This document shows, piece by piece, positions 33,813-45,651 of a DNA stretch of 64,000 bases. The notes beneath the pieces are model-generated. The model was not told the DNA's origin and made no database searches. It saw only the letters and a list, made by a program, of their open reading frames with translations. Each line of letters opens with the position of its first letter. The first letter of the stretch is position 1. Source of the stretch: Boesenbergia rotunda (Eukaryota > Streptophyta > Magnoliopsida > Zingiberales > Zingiberaceae); contig JAGFNQ010005241.1 of the NCBI GenBank assembly GCA_024364735.1, forward strand, positions 477,786 through 541,785, written 5' to 3'. Both the position numbers and the translations under genes were made by a program.

Positions 33813-35965
33813 TCACTGTGGAAAGGGCAAGGGAACTCTCATTTCTTCCTCTTGAACCGAAATTGGAGGGGCTGAATTTTGAGCTGCTGTCCCACTTGAT
33901 GTAGCTGTTGTAAGGTCAGTTTCGCCTCTGATTTCTCCCTCATTTTCCACCAAAATCACAGGATTACTCAAGAAAGGAGTTGAGCATGGACTATGGGTGG
34001 AACCAACCGAATTTGGAGTCTTTTCAGGGTTGATTGGTGTTGAAAATGTAGGTGCTGCCCTGTTTTCAGAAAAAACAGCTCTTGGACCATTTTGAGTTGA
34101 AGCAACCTTCCCACTCCTCAAAGTAATAGCGCTAACGTTTCCCTTTGGATTGGGAGTAGCTTGAGAAGGTAGTTGGCTTGATCCTTGAGCTTGAATTTGA
34201 TTCATCCCACTACCCAATTGTCCAATTTGCCTTTCGATGTTTTGTATGGTGGGATCATTTCTTTGTTGTTGTAAAAGTTGTTGAAGCATCTCTTCTATCC
34301 TTTGTTGTTGCGCATTTCTCCCACTAGAGCCTCCATAGCCCCCTTGGTTAGCATGGGGCTTTGATTGACCTGAAATGATGAGGTAGGCTGCTGAAAAGTG
34401 TTACCCTGCTGTGATTGTTGGAATTGGGCCTGTTGGGGTTGCTTGTAGGGCTGAAATGGCTGCTGAAATGACTGATAATTGGGTTGGAATGATGGCCGAA
34501 CTTGCTGAGAATTATAGCCCTGAAAATTCTAGTTTTGAAGTGGAAATGGTTGTGGTGAAGACTGAAACTGAGCGGGCTAAAAACTCTGATTTAAAGGTTG
34601 AAAACCTTGTTGTGATTGTTGGAATTGTTGCTGTAAGGGTTGATATTGTTGCCCAAAATTCAAATTTCCTTGGAAACCTTGTTGATTCCCTTGAAAAGGT
34701 TGCTGGAATTGCAGAAATGTTGACTGAATTGGCTGAAATTGGGGCTGCCCTTGCTGATTTTGCTGGAAGTTCGGTTGGGGCTGATTGTAGGGATGTTGTG
34801 ATGGGTTTTGTTGGTAGAATAAATTGTCATACTTCAGATTTGGATGATCCCTCTAACCAGGGTTATAAGTAGAGGAGTAGGGGTTATTCTTGGCTTGAAA
34901 TTGTCCCCTAATCAATGTCGCTATTGTCTCATCTTGTTGGAGGTTGGGACATGACTCTGAATTATGTTCTTGGCTAGAGCAAATACCACATACCCTCATC
35001 ACTTGGCTTGATTGTGGAGGTACCGAAAAATTGGGATTTTGGCTTGCATTATTTAGAGTCATTTGCTTAACCAATGATGTGAGTTCTACCAAAGAATTCC
35101 TAATATCCCTTTGTTCATTAGAAGCCACCTGGACCTCATTCACTCCTCTGGTGGATAAAGCTCTGCTTCCAAACTATTGTGAATTCTCTGCCATATTCGA
35201 AATCAACTCCCTAGCTTGATCTGGTGTTTTGTTAACTAGGGCCCCTCCTACTGCAGCGTCTATCATGATCCTATCCATCTGCAATAAACCCTAGTAGAAA
35301 TACTGAATGAGGAGTTGCTCGCTGATCTGGTACTGTGGGCAACTAGAGCATAGCTTGTTAAATCTCTCCCAGTAGTCTTAAAGAGTCTCTCCCACCACTT
35401 GCTGTATGCCACATATACTCTTTCTGATGATTGCAGTTTTGGAGGCTGGGAAGTATTTTTCTAGAAATGCCTTCTTCATGGAAATCCAGCTAGACACGTA
35501 ACTAGTAGGTAAATAGTAGAACCAATCCTTTGCTACTCCAGTAAGGGAAAATGGAAATGCCCTCAGCTTAATATCTTCTTCTGAAATCCCCTGAGGCTTC
35601 ATGGTGGAGCAGACTACGTGAAATTCATGCAGATGTCTATTTGGATCTTCTCCAGATAATCCTTGAAATTTAGGCAACAAGTGGATGAGTCCTGATCTAA
35701 GCTCAAAATCGTCAGTCAACTCTGGATAAGCAATGCTAGAATACTGAAAGGTATCATCTGGTGCTGCATGTTCTTTCATGGTCTTCTGGTGGTCTGCTAT
35801 AATAGTGTCTGAATGAGTAGAAATGGTCCGAAGAGGAGGAATGTCAATAGCCTCTGAAATTATGCCTTGGTTCCTCCTTGTTCTGAAAGTTCTCTCAATT
35901 TTAGGGTCAAATTCCTCGAGATCACCACCTGCTAACCTGGTCATAAAATAAACAAATCGCAGCAA
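33813..35965 (-). pseudogene. gag of element 2
   Basis: Starts near 35965. 35965-35378 holds the retrotransposon gag core (LLPKFQGLSGEDPNRHLHEF ... FPFSLTGVAKDWFYYLP ... FLEKYFP). The same frame runs on through stops (near 35376, 35295 and 35175) to a single CCHC knuckle, CGICSSQEHNSESC, in 35143-34853. A long Q/F/P-rich region follows, where a frame change near 34300 occurs, and then RIEEMLQQLLQQQ and the Athila-typical NPKGNVSAITLRSGK near 34110-34150. Gag would form the particle. The plus-strand frame 34411-34872 is the antisense of the Q-rich part and is not a gene. Confidence 0.88.
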
Positions 35966-36054
35966 ATGTGTATGGAAAAATAAAACAGATAAAATAGATC
36001 ACAAGATATAGCAGTAAGCACGTAAGCAAAAATCAAACAAACTCAACTAGTAGC

Positions 36055-36072
36055 TCCCCGGCAACGGCGTCA
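36055..36072 (-). other. Primer-binding site, tRNA-Asp (element 2)
   Basis: The plus strand matches 17 of 18 bases of the tRNA-Asp 3' end, 6 bases from the LTR edge at 36079. Confidence 0.9.
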
Positions 36073-36078
36073 AAAATT

Positions 36079-37687
36079 TGACGAACCCAAGAATAGATGT
36101 CACAAATGTGGGTCTCAAATTTAAATATTTCCACTGGAAACCCTAGCTCACAATTTAAATGTAGTAAAGGGTCCACAAGTCGTATTTTTCCTAGGGCTAG
36201 TTTAGGATGTTTGGTTCAAGCTCGAATTCATGTGTCGTCAAATATTTTTGAGTTTCAAGTAAGATTTGGGTTTTGTTTGCAATTAGAAATGAAAACACAG
36301 TGAAAAGGAAAGAAACTTAACTAGGCGAACTTAAACTAGGTAATAGCAGTTAATGAACTCAACCAATGAGGAACTTAATCAACCAATGTAAATTCGCAGA
36401 AATTGAAGAACAAAACTGATATCAAGTGCAATAGTACACTAAAAGTTGTGTTTAACTTCATGAATTAAAACTCAAACCAAGCCGAATGCGAAGCAAGTTG
36501 CAAAGTTCACAAAAACTAATGTTCAGAAAAGATTCCGAAAAACTAATGTTCACTTGATACAAAATTCAGAAATGGTAAACTGATGTTCAGAAAAGCAAAT
36601 TCACACAAACTAATCATCGATCCCTTCCCTGAGTACAAATCCTTCTTATCGTCACACAAGAGTCAGCTACGAACCCCCTAGCTTGACAAATTGATAGAAT
36701 TTCCGACTCCGCGATCAATTCAGCTCAAAATTTGCTTCCAGCTGAAACATCCATCCGATCTCCTCATACTCGATGTGTGGGATTGCGGGGATGACTTAGG
36801 AACGATCAGAGCAATTCAAAGAACCCTCCGACTTGCTCAGGTGGATGAAAAATGGCACACAAGGGTGATTCGATCAGGCAAATGGCAGAACTGGTGAAAC
36901 CCCCACTTAGCTCTGTTCAGCAATGAGTTTGATCTGAAAACCTCACGGAGAAGTAGTTCCGACGATCTAGAACTCAAACCAAGTTCGGAATCAATGTGGT
37001 CGCGCGATCGGATGAGAAAAAAATTGAAGAAGAAGATGAAGAACACGAAGAACTACCCTGCGGCGAAGACGCGACAACCTGATCAGGGAGAAGAACTAAG
37101 TTCAAATACTTAGCAACGGACGACCGAGATTGTTTAGGACTCATCCAGCGGTTGAATCTCCTCCAGATCTCAATCAAGGGTAAGGATCTGAATCTCAGTA
37201 ACTCGGATCTTCCATATTTGCAACGGATGGCTCAGATCTACCTGATCTTTGAATGGACGGTCTAGATCCTCTTGAGCTTGATCCAACGGCTGAATTATCT
37301 CTGATTTGGATGAAAAATTCAGATCTTGATCTGAATTCATGATTAGCCTTATCCTTAGTTCAGATTGATCAACAGTTCACAGATGGCTCAGATCTAGTCG
37401 TTCCTGAATCGGACGGCCCATATTAATTCGATGCTTGATCACTCGATCCGGATCCAATTCTGACTCAAGTTTTGATCCAGTATGGTCTAGGCCCATGATC
37501 CTTCCAAGCCTACAAAAATAGATTCACAATTTAGTGCCAAAATATTTCAAATATACAAGATTTGCAATAAAGCCCAAAAAATAGAATTAATTCATGGAAC
37601 CTAGGGTAAATTCAAAATTAAGCATGTAAAATATGGATCAAATATGGATTTTAGAGCCTAAAATAACCAACAAAATAGTAGTTATCA
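36079..37687 (-). repeat. 5' LTR of element 2
   Basis: 1609 bp from TGACGAACCC to TTATCA. The right end abuts a truncated family C LTR at 37688 with no spacer. A region with repeated GATCTNGATC-like words (37130-37420) resembles the same part of the element 1 LTR (2085-2350). Confidence 0.88.
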
Positions 37688-38567
37688 ATGGCATAGAGGC
37701 AAGCCGAGGGCTTGTGTGCGCATCTGAGGGACGAGGGCCAAAGTCGAAGAGGGGTTGAAGGCAACAGGTCGAGACTACTGGAGCAGGGACGATGAGCCGA
37801 AGGATGCGGACTTTGAGGCATGCGTGAAGGATGACATGGAGGCAAGTCGAGGGCTTGTGTGCGCATCTGAGGGACGGGAGTCGAAGACGAAGAGGGCGCA
37901 AAGACAACAGATCGAGGTTGCTGGATGAAGAGTCAACCAGGTCGTGAGGGCCCGAGTGATGAGGGAATTGTACTCAGGTACTAAGTCGTAAGGGTTTAAG
38001 TGCGGAGAGAAATGTACTCGGGAAGGGTAACCCTGGACTTAGGGATGGACCAGTCGACTGATCCAGGATCAGTCGACTGGTGTGATCAGAATTTGAAGAG
38101 TCAGGCTGTGACTTTCGAATTCGAAAATACCAGTCGACTGGTACTAGACCAGTCGACTGATAACGGTCATATTCAGTCTCGAGCTCTATTTAAGGGATCT
38201 CGTTTAAGGATGTTTCTCCTTGGAGAAACTTGCTTGGTTAGAGCTGGTTAGTATCCTACAATGCTCAGGAATTATCCAAGGTTTATGGCGAGGTTTCTCC
38301 ACCCACAAGGAGCGACAAGAGCTAGCCGGAGGTGCTCCGGGGAATCATCCACCGATGAATCGGGATCATCCACCGATGAATCGGGATCATCCACCTTATG
38401 GACAGCTGTGGAGTAGGAGTTTCATCTCCGAACCACGTAAACGGTTGGTGTTAGCGTTGTTTTTGTTTTGTATTTAGTTTTCCGCTTGTGCATGCTAACG
38501 TTGTAGGTAGAAAAATCGAGAAAAAACTATTCACCCTCCCCCTCTAGCTTCACGGTAAGATCCTAAC
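37688..38567 (+). repeat. 5' LTR of family C, left end missing
   Basis: Matches 44965-45651 plus 52673-52840 of the 3' LTR. It contains two dyads of CAGTCGACTG (near 38048-38080 and 38130-38162) whose inner arms are ATCC/GGAT and GGT/ACC, unlike the CCC/GGG of family A. Its last bases CTAAC (38563-38567) are repeated after solo LTR D. Confidence 0.82.
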
Positions 38568-39878
38568 TGTTGGTGCAATCTTTGTTAGGTCAGGGTTGAC
38601 CTAGTTTGACTAGGCTCAGGTGAGCTTATGTCTGGTAAGCTTGGTAAGCTTAAGGTTGGATGTTTCGATGTTTGACAATGATGTTTGAATATCGCATGAT
38701 GTTTGAATATCGTGTGAGTCAAATGGGAAAAGACCTAGGGGGACTAGACACACCCAGTAGGACTAGGTGAAATCCAGGTGGATCGGGGTGATCGCACGCT
38801 GGCATGGAAAAAACCCTAGTGGGACTAGATGAAGTCCAGGTGGATCAGGGAGATCACATGCTGGCAAGGTGGAAGTCTACCGATAGACTATACCTAACTC
38901 GAGGGTTAGGCGAATCTGGTTGGGAACCAGGTTAAGCCCTAGTTGGGAGCTAGGCAAGGGAAATTCAAGTTGATCGAAGGGTTGATCAGACATTTGGTAA
39001 AGAAGTCCTAACAGGTCAAGGTTGACAAAGGTTAGGCAAGGGATCAATCGATTGGGTAATCGATTGGGGGTTGGTTTCTCACGAACAGAAGCGTCCTTGA
39101 TCGATTGGGTGATCGATTAAGGAAGGTGTGAATCGATTAGCTGATCGATTAGGAGAAATGAGTTGCGAGAACAGAAGGTGGCTGAATTGATTAGGCAATC
39201 GATTCAACCGTCCCTTAATCGATTGGTCAATCGATTAAGGGGTTCGGTAATCTATCGGGCGATCAATTACTACAAGTTTATGCGAGAGCACAGAACAATG
39301 TTGAATCGATTAGGAAATCGATTAAGAGTATTCTTAATTGATTGGCTAATCGATTCAGGTTCAATAACTAGCCGTTGAACGGTTAAGTCTGACGTGGTAA
39401 TCGTTGGGTAATCGATTAGGAAATCCTAGGCGACGGGTATATAGGGTTTTCATGCAGGTTTGAAGCGCATCTCTTCGGCATCTCTTCGGCACTTCTCCTC
39501 CTCCTTCCACTCCATTTCAAGAGAAGCTTTGAGGCATAGTGTTGCTGCACTTCCAAAGTTCTAGAGGCAATCTCAAGCTTGAAGAAAGCAAGGAAAGCAA
39601 AGAGAGCACATTATTGTAAATCTTGTAAGATTTTTCATTGTATTTTGCTTCCTCTTGTAGTTTCTTCTTATAAGCTTGTAAGAGGTTTCTCTACCTCAAG
39701 AAGGAAATCTTTCATAGTGTATGAGAGAGTGAGGAGTGTGGATCCTCGGATTAGTCATCTCAAGGAGGTGGATACCAAGTAAATCCTTAGCATTGCTTGA
39801 AGTCTTTCGTGGCGATAAATCATCTATAAGTAAATCGGAGCTAATCACCCCCCTCTAGCTCTCCTACCGGTCCTAACA
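38568..39878 (+). mobile_element. Solo LTR of family D, target duplication CTAAC
   Basis: 1311 bp, TGTTGGTGC...CCTAACA, flanked by CTAAC at 38563-38567 and 39879-39883. No primer site, gag or polypurine tract of its own is attached: the primer site that follows at 39887 belongs to family C, whose LTR would end with the A at 39884. It is thus a solo LTR left by LTR-LTR recombination, sitting exactly at the LTR/primer-site border of C. It holds hairpins with TTGGGA-type loops at 38893-38954 and the AATCGATT array. Confidence 0.88.
39046..39420. repeat. Array of AATCGATT pairs (family D LTR)
   Basis: About nine pairs of the 8-bp palindrome AATCGATT (or GATCGATT), separated within a pair by 4-6 bp such as GGGTA, AGCTG or GGTC. 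Flanking bases often extend the pairing (CCTTAATCGATTG with CAATCGATTAAGG), so each pair can form a stem of 10-13 bp. Confidence 0.85.
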
Positions 39879-39885
39879 CTAACAA

Positions 39886-41548
39886 GTGGTATCAGAGCGA
39901 AGGTTCGCTCATCTACGGACTAACCGCCGAGAGAGCAAAAATCTAGAGGAGATTACGATTGAAGAAAAGTTGGGTGAGGATATCAACGTTCCACCTCCCT
40001 ATGATCATGAGGATTTTGACTATTGGAGGATGCGGACGAAGACGTGGTTTGACATGGATTGGAACTACATGATTATTCTTGAAGAACCGTTTGAAGTTCC
40101 AAAGGATAAGCACGGGAAAAAACTCTGGCCAAGATATTGGAATAAGGAGAAACAAGCACAAGCAAAGGCAAGCGAAACGGTAATTTCAATTTTAGTTAAT
40201 ATTTTGCCTAATAATATAATTAGTGGTGTAGGTGAATATCAAAGTGCACATAAGATATGGAACAAGGTGATAGCATTCCATGAAACCCCTACACAAGCTA
40301 AAGTAGTGGAAGAGCCCAAGAAAATGAGCTCAATGGTCCAAGAAGAGGAGAAGGACCGATCGGATGAAGAAAAGAGTTCAGCATCCGAAGAAGAAGAGAA
40401 AGAAGAAAAAGAATTGTCCATCTCATCAAATGAAGTGGCTCAAGAAAGTGAAAGGTTATCCACTTCAACAAGGGAAGAAGAAGAGGTCTCCACTTCAAGG
40501 ATTGAGGGGGAGGAGAGACCCTCTTCAATATCGGAGCAAGAAGAAGCTTCAACCTCCACCAAAGCAAGGACAAAAGACCACATCATACTTTGGATGCAAC
40601 AAGAGAGGGCACTACAAGGACAAGTGTTAATTAGGTAAAACGGAGGTAAACCCTAAACTCAAGTCAATTCCTTTGAAATCTAATATGGGTTGTAGGGAAA
40701 AGGAAGGGAAAAAGCACATTAGATGCTTCACATGTGGAGAGCTAGGGCATTATCACACCAAATGTCCAAGAAAAGGAGAGCTCAAGAAATTGGAGCATTT
40801 GAGAAAGTGGAAAAAAGAAGAAAAGAAGAGAAGCTCACATCAAGGGGGAGCTACAAGGGTAAGGGAGGTAATCCCTAACTTTAAGAATGTTTCAAATTCC
40901 CCTATGTGTGCTAGAAATAATGAAAATTATCTACCTATGCGTAATTTTGGTTTCAAGTATCATGATAAAAATAGAGTTACTATTGCATGCCAAAATTCTA
41001 AGGAATCCATGTATCATGATAAATCTAGAACTTTTAGACCTAAGGACTAAGGCATTAACTCTAAGAAAGGGAGACACATGCCTAGACAAGTGGGTAGATC
41101 TAGGAATGCCCAAAATGGACATGATGATGCTAAGGTTAGGAGCCTAGAAAGGGAAAATCAAGCCTTGAGGGTAAAGCTTGATAAATTAGAGAAAAACCTA
41201 GATAGACTCATTATAGGATCCAAGGGGTTAGGCATTGTGCCGAATGGTCAAAGCCTTAACAATGATAGATTGGGTTTAGGATGTCAATCCCAGAGATCAA
41301 ATGGTAGTGGAAAATCATATGCAAGGATATCATATGATTATAGCAAAGGGAAGGCTAAAAATGGCAAAGAAAAGAAAATTAAAGGAAAGAAGAAGAATGT
41401 AACCAAGGACAAGGTATGGAAAGTAAAGAAAGCAAGGGATGTATGCCAAGAAGCACCGGAGATACACCGGTGTGGTCTTGCCTTCATAGATGAGTCACCT
41501 AGGGAGGTGACTAAGGCTAAAATCTCAAGGGAGAGCTCTAGAAGCTAA
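39886..41548 (+). pseudogene. gag of family C
   Basis: Homologous to the gags of A and E. The gag head is readable in the frame from 39886 (VPPPYDHEDFDYWRMRTKTWFDMDW), but the ATG present in E is replaced by ATT/ACG codons here, so the authentic start seems lost. The acidic S/E-rich region follows. A frameshift near 40590 moves the first knuckle (FGCNKRGHYKDKC, first Cys replaced) into another frame; the second knuckle CFTCGELGHYHTKC is in 40673-41050. The coiled coil LERENQALRVKLDKLEKNLD and the lysine-rich tail are in 41078-41548. Confidence 0.82.
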
Positions 41549-42381
41549 GTTGGGACCCATAGTCTATGGATCCCGGGAGGATTTCTCTCGAAGTCTAGAT
41601 GGGACAGGAGTGTGCCAAAGGATTTGAAAAACTCACTTGAGTCTTAATTTTAGGTAGTTGACACATCAAGAGGGAGTGTTATGGATGAAAACATGAAAAT
41701 GAGACTATATTGCATGAAAATTGATTTTCAATGTCTAGATGACATATAAATCAATGCTAGGGATGCATTGAGGTTGAGGATGAGAAGACACATCAAGAAG
41801 AGATCAAAACTAGGACTTTAGGCCAAGGATAATTTGAACAAATTAGATAGGTTTGAACTTTGTGTCAATCTTGGAATTGGGGATAGATGTATTCGAGAAC
41901 ATATTTTTCTCAAGTAGACATAGATCCAACAAATCTCTCCACGAAATTTCAAATTTTTTGGAGATATGTGGAATTAATTATGCATTTCTGAAATTACGAC
42001 TGAAAAGCTAAAATTGGGGGTATCAGTCGACTGGTTCAGAATCAGTCGCCTGGTCTAGAGCAAATCAAAAACTAAGGATTCGAAAATACCAGTTAACTGC
42101 CCCTGGGGCAGTTGACTGATCATTCTATTCGGTTTCTCAGTCAACTGCCCTGGGGCAGTCGACTGATCCGTAAGGGTTTTAAAATGAAAAGCCGCATGGG
42201 GGGTGGCCGAACCTAGGGTTTCAGTGCCACCCCCTGCGAGCTCTTGTCCTCCTCGACCTCCCCTCTTGCTTCGAGCCTTCCTAACGCCCTGAGATCACTT
42301 TCCTAGCCTCTCTCTACCTCAGATCTAAGTCTAGGGTTGAAAGAAACTCTCTTCTCGAGTCAATCTTCATCAAACCTCATC

Positions 42382-43675
42382 ATGCAACGTGTGGGAAAAC
42401 GGTAACGACTTGTATGGTTTATTATTCACATTTAGTTCATGATTTGTAACTAACTATCCCCTTTTGCATGGTTTCCTTGTTTTTACTCTTCATTTGGGTC
42501 ATTTTTGGTACATGCATGGGTAAATTACATTTTAGAGCTGTCCAAAAGAGAAGATTGGGTAAGGGTTCATCCCAACAGAGTCCCGCAGATCTTGAGGCAC
42601 CTCAGTTCTGTTCCGAGGAATGTCGACGGAGATTTGCCAACACCGACTTTATATTAATGAACTGTAGGTACCTTAACCGGTCGTATTTCCAAGAGAAAAC
42701 CTCTCACATTGCTGAAATGATCACCTATTTTGGTTTAGAACAGTTAGTTTATTGTCAGCACTATGTTAACCTTGACCTGTGTAAAGAGTTTTATGCCAAC
42801 CTCACATGCATTAATGATGGGACTTATGAGTCTATGGTGGCGGGAGTGACCATCCCCTTTTCACCTGTAGTTTTAGGAACATTTTTGGGGTGTAGGGCTT
42901 CCAACAATGCATTTACATGTTGTCCAAAAGTCATCGAGCCTTTTGACTTTCCTAATGTGACCCTAGACCAAATCCATCAGCATTATTTTGAAGGACATCG
43001 ATGTTTTACACAGCGTATTTTTTAAGCTAAACGCATGACTCCTATTAGCAACGTGTTGTACAAAATTGCCTTAGATTGCATTTTACCTATTGTTACCAAG
43101 GGAAGATCGAAGATTTGACTGCCTCACTTGGTAATGATGTACGCATTAGAGAGGAGATTAGATATTGACATCACCCTGCATATCTTTGCATCCATTGTCC
43201 ATTATTCACATAGTGTCAATACCAAGATCTACATGCCTTTCGGTCATGTTTTGACCGAATTCTTTGAGTCTAGAGGTATTTGCACTACTAGGGGTCAGGT
43301 ATATCATCTGTCCAAGGACTACGACCAGATCGGCTCACGACAGCTGTCCTTGGCGGGGATTGAGTGCCGGAAAGGGGGGTGATGGCCTGGAGACAGCGCT
43401 ATGATTCCTCCAGTTCTGATGAGGAGGCTGCGCCTGTTGCTGCTGCTGGGGTGACACAGGAGGAGTTCTCCCTACCATGGGCAGACGTTCATGGATTAAG
43501 GGAGGACTTCCACACATTTCAGCAGCACCAGGTTGGTATTGATGAGGTTATTCACGGCCTCACAGAACAGTTCCAGAGGTTCCAACAGAGGCAAGATGAG
43601 ATATATGAGATGATTCAACACTGGAACCCCATGTATCAGGTCCCTCCTCTTCCTCCTCCAAGCGATGACATGTGA
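42382..43675 (+). pseudogene. Extra ORF like 'putative plant transposon protein', apparently spliced
   Basis: Downstream of gag, where Sireviruses can carry an env-like gene. A likely start is the ATG at 42382 (MQRVGK). A GT..AG intron (42402-42535) would join it in frame to AVQKRRLGKGSSQQSP. The body runs in one frame to 43382 with only two stops (TAA at 43022, TGA near 43117). Readable blocks are RRFANTDFILMNCRYLNRSYFQEKT, LCKEFYANLT, VAGVTIPFSPVVLGTFLGC, LERRLDIDITLHIFASIV and MPFGHVLTEFFESRGI. These resemble the plant transposon-associated family often annotated 'putative plant transposon protein' (PF20167-like), by memory of motif style only. A one-base shift near 43380 leads to an acidic, Q-rich tail (43364-43675). 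No membrane segment is evident once the intron is removed. Function is unknown. Confidence 0.6.
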
Positions 43676-44690
43676 TTCAGCTGATTTGATGATGAGGGTG
43701 TTGAGAGTGAACTTAGATCGAGCTTATTTTATTTATCTCTCAAACACTTATTTTGGCATTGTAATATTTGATAACTTCGGGGGTATAACCCTTGTGACAT
43801 TTGTTTTTATGCCTTATGGTTTATATGAAACTTTCAATCCATGCTTTGGTATTATTTATATGAATTTTCAATTCATGGCTTGATATTGCTCGTATTAAAT
43901 GATATGATCTTGCTATTATGGACATAAGGAAATTTGCATGTATATGTATATGTCTAGAGGTAAGGGTTGAGAAGGGGGGGTTTATCATGTACTTTATCTT
44001 GAGGATATATATAAAGAAAAGTAGAGATTTGAAACAATTCTATGTTTGAAATGATATATGATAGACTTGGCAAACACGTAAAGTCAAATGTAGGCTTGAG
44101 AGTTGATACAAACTGATACATTTTCAAAGAATTGGAGTTTGTATCAAAAGTCAAGCATATTTGGTATTTTTCACTAAACTATATTTTTCTAGGGTAGAAT
44201 ATATCCTAACAAATATGCTTGCAAAATTTCAAAATTTTTCGAATTTTGTGAAATTTTCTAGGGGTTTCTGAATTTGGGCTGAAAATTCAGAATTGCAGTG
44301 TATCAGTCGACTGCCCCTGGGGCAGTCATTTGATCTTTCTGTGGGTTTGCGAATTGAAGGCACCAGTCGACTTATGCAGGATCAGTCGACTGATCCTTCT
44401 GGTTATTGATTTTTGAGGGTTTTTCAGAAATAGATTGGGCTTCTTTTGACACTAGGATTAGGATTGCTTGGGGCAATCTTTTTTATGGTGTCAAAGGGGG
44501 AGAACTTGTGGTGTTAAGTTAGGTTTGACTTAACTTGGTATTGTGAAAAATTGAAAATTATGTGGAGGGCATAGATTAAGGGAGAGGGCATGTTTATGTC
44601 TCTTAATGTGCTATGTCTTTAATTTTCAATTGTTATTGTTGTTGTTTTACCTAAGTTAAACATATTGTCACACATCAAAAAGGGGGAGAT
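43676..44690 (+). other. 3' non-coding interior and polypurine tract of family C
   Basis: No gene recognised. It contains CAGTCGACTG dyads near 44302-44335 and 44361-44395, a polypurine-like copy near 44494-44506, and the tract AAAAAGGGGGAGAT at 44677-44690 touching the LTR. Confidence 0.7.
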
Positions 44691-45651
44691 TGTTGGAGCA
44701 ATCGACCCAAGTATGATCGGAAGGATCATGGATTTTGATGTGTGTGCCAATATGATTAAATTAGGGTTTCATGTTGATCTAATATGTGTATGTGAGTGTG
44801 CAGGTTTGCAGGATACACATAGACTTGGTTGGTTGTCTTCAGGTACGGTGAAGGGTGGCATGGAGGCAAGCCGTGGGCTTGTGTGCGCATCCGACAGACC
44901 ATGGACAAAGCAGGGACGATGAGCCGAGGGAAGCGGACTTCGAGGCGTACGTGAAGGATGACATAGAGGCTAGCCGAGGGATTGTGTGCGCATCTGAGGG
45001 ACGAGGGCCAAAGTCGAAGAGGGGTTGAAGGCAACAGGTCGAGGCTGCTGGAGCAGGGACGATGAGCCGAGGGACGCGGACTTCGAGGCATGCGTGAAGG
45101 ATGACATGGAGGCAAGCCGAGGGCTTGTGTGCGCATCTGAGGGACGGGAGCTGAAGACGAAGAGGGCGCAAAGGCATTATATCGATGCTGCTGGATGAAG
45201 AGTCAACCAGGTCATGAGAGTCCGAGTGCTAAGGGAATTGTACTCGGGAACTAAGTTGTAAGGGTTCGAGTGCGGAGAGAAATGTACTCGGGAAGGATAA
45301 CCCTGGACATAGGGATGGACCAGTCGACTGATCCAGGATTAGTCGATTGATGTGACCGGAATTTGAAGAGTCAGGCTGTGACTTTCGAATTCGAAAATAC
45401 CAGTCAACTGGTATTAGATCAGTCTACTGGTAACGGTCATATTCAGCCTCGAGCTCTATTTAAGGGAGCTCGTTTAAAGCGGTTTCTCCTTGGCGAAACT
45501 TGCTTGGTTAGAGATGGTTAGTAGCCTACAATGCTCAGGGATTATCCAAGGTTTGTGGCGAGGTTTCTCCACCCACAAGGAGCGACAAGAGCTAGCCGGA
45601 GGCGCTTCGAGGAATCATCCACCGAAGGATCGGGATCGTCCACCTTATGGA
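44691..45651 (+). repeat. 3' LTR of family C, left part
   Basis: Begins TGTTGGAGC after the polypurine tract. It is split after CACCTTATGGA (45651) by element E and continues at 52673-52840, ending GATCCTAACA. Two degenerate dyads lie near 45318-45350 and 45400-45435. ORFs on both strands here follow repeats and are not genes. Confidence 0.85.

Larger units (their letters stand above)
18510..37687 (-). mobile_element. Athila/Tat-type Ty3/gypsy element 2, with decayed gag-pol
   Basis: On the minus strand the order is 5' LTR (36079-37687), tRNA-Asp primer site (36055-36072), gag, protease, RT-RNase H, integrase, a long non-coding 3' region, polypurine tract (18855-18870) and a truncated 3' LTR. 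The Ty3/gypsy domain order and tRNA-Asp primer define an Athila/Tat-type element. A family G element is inserted at 18909-26990. Reading through the domains, many stops replace expected tryptophan codons (TGG to TGA or TAG), as expected after cytosine deamination of a silenced copy. Confidence 0.9.

Noticed and set aside
38568..39884. A chimeric element with LTR D at the 5' end and LTR C at the 3' end
   Set aside because: The CTAAC duplication around D and the C LTR end just before it show D is a separate solo LTR.
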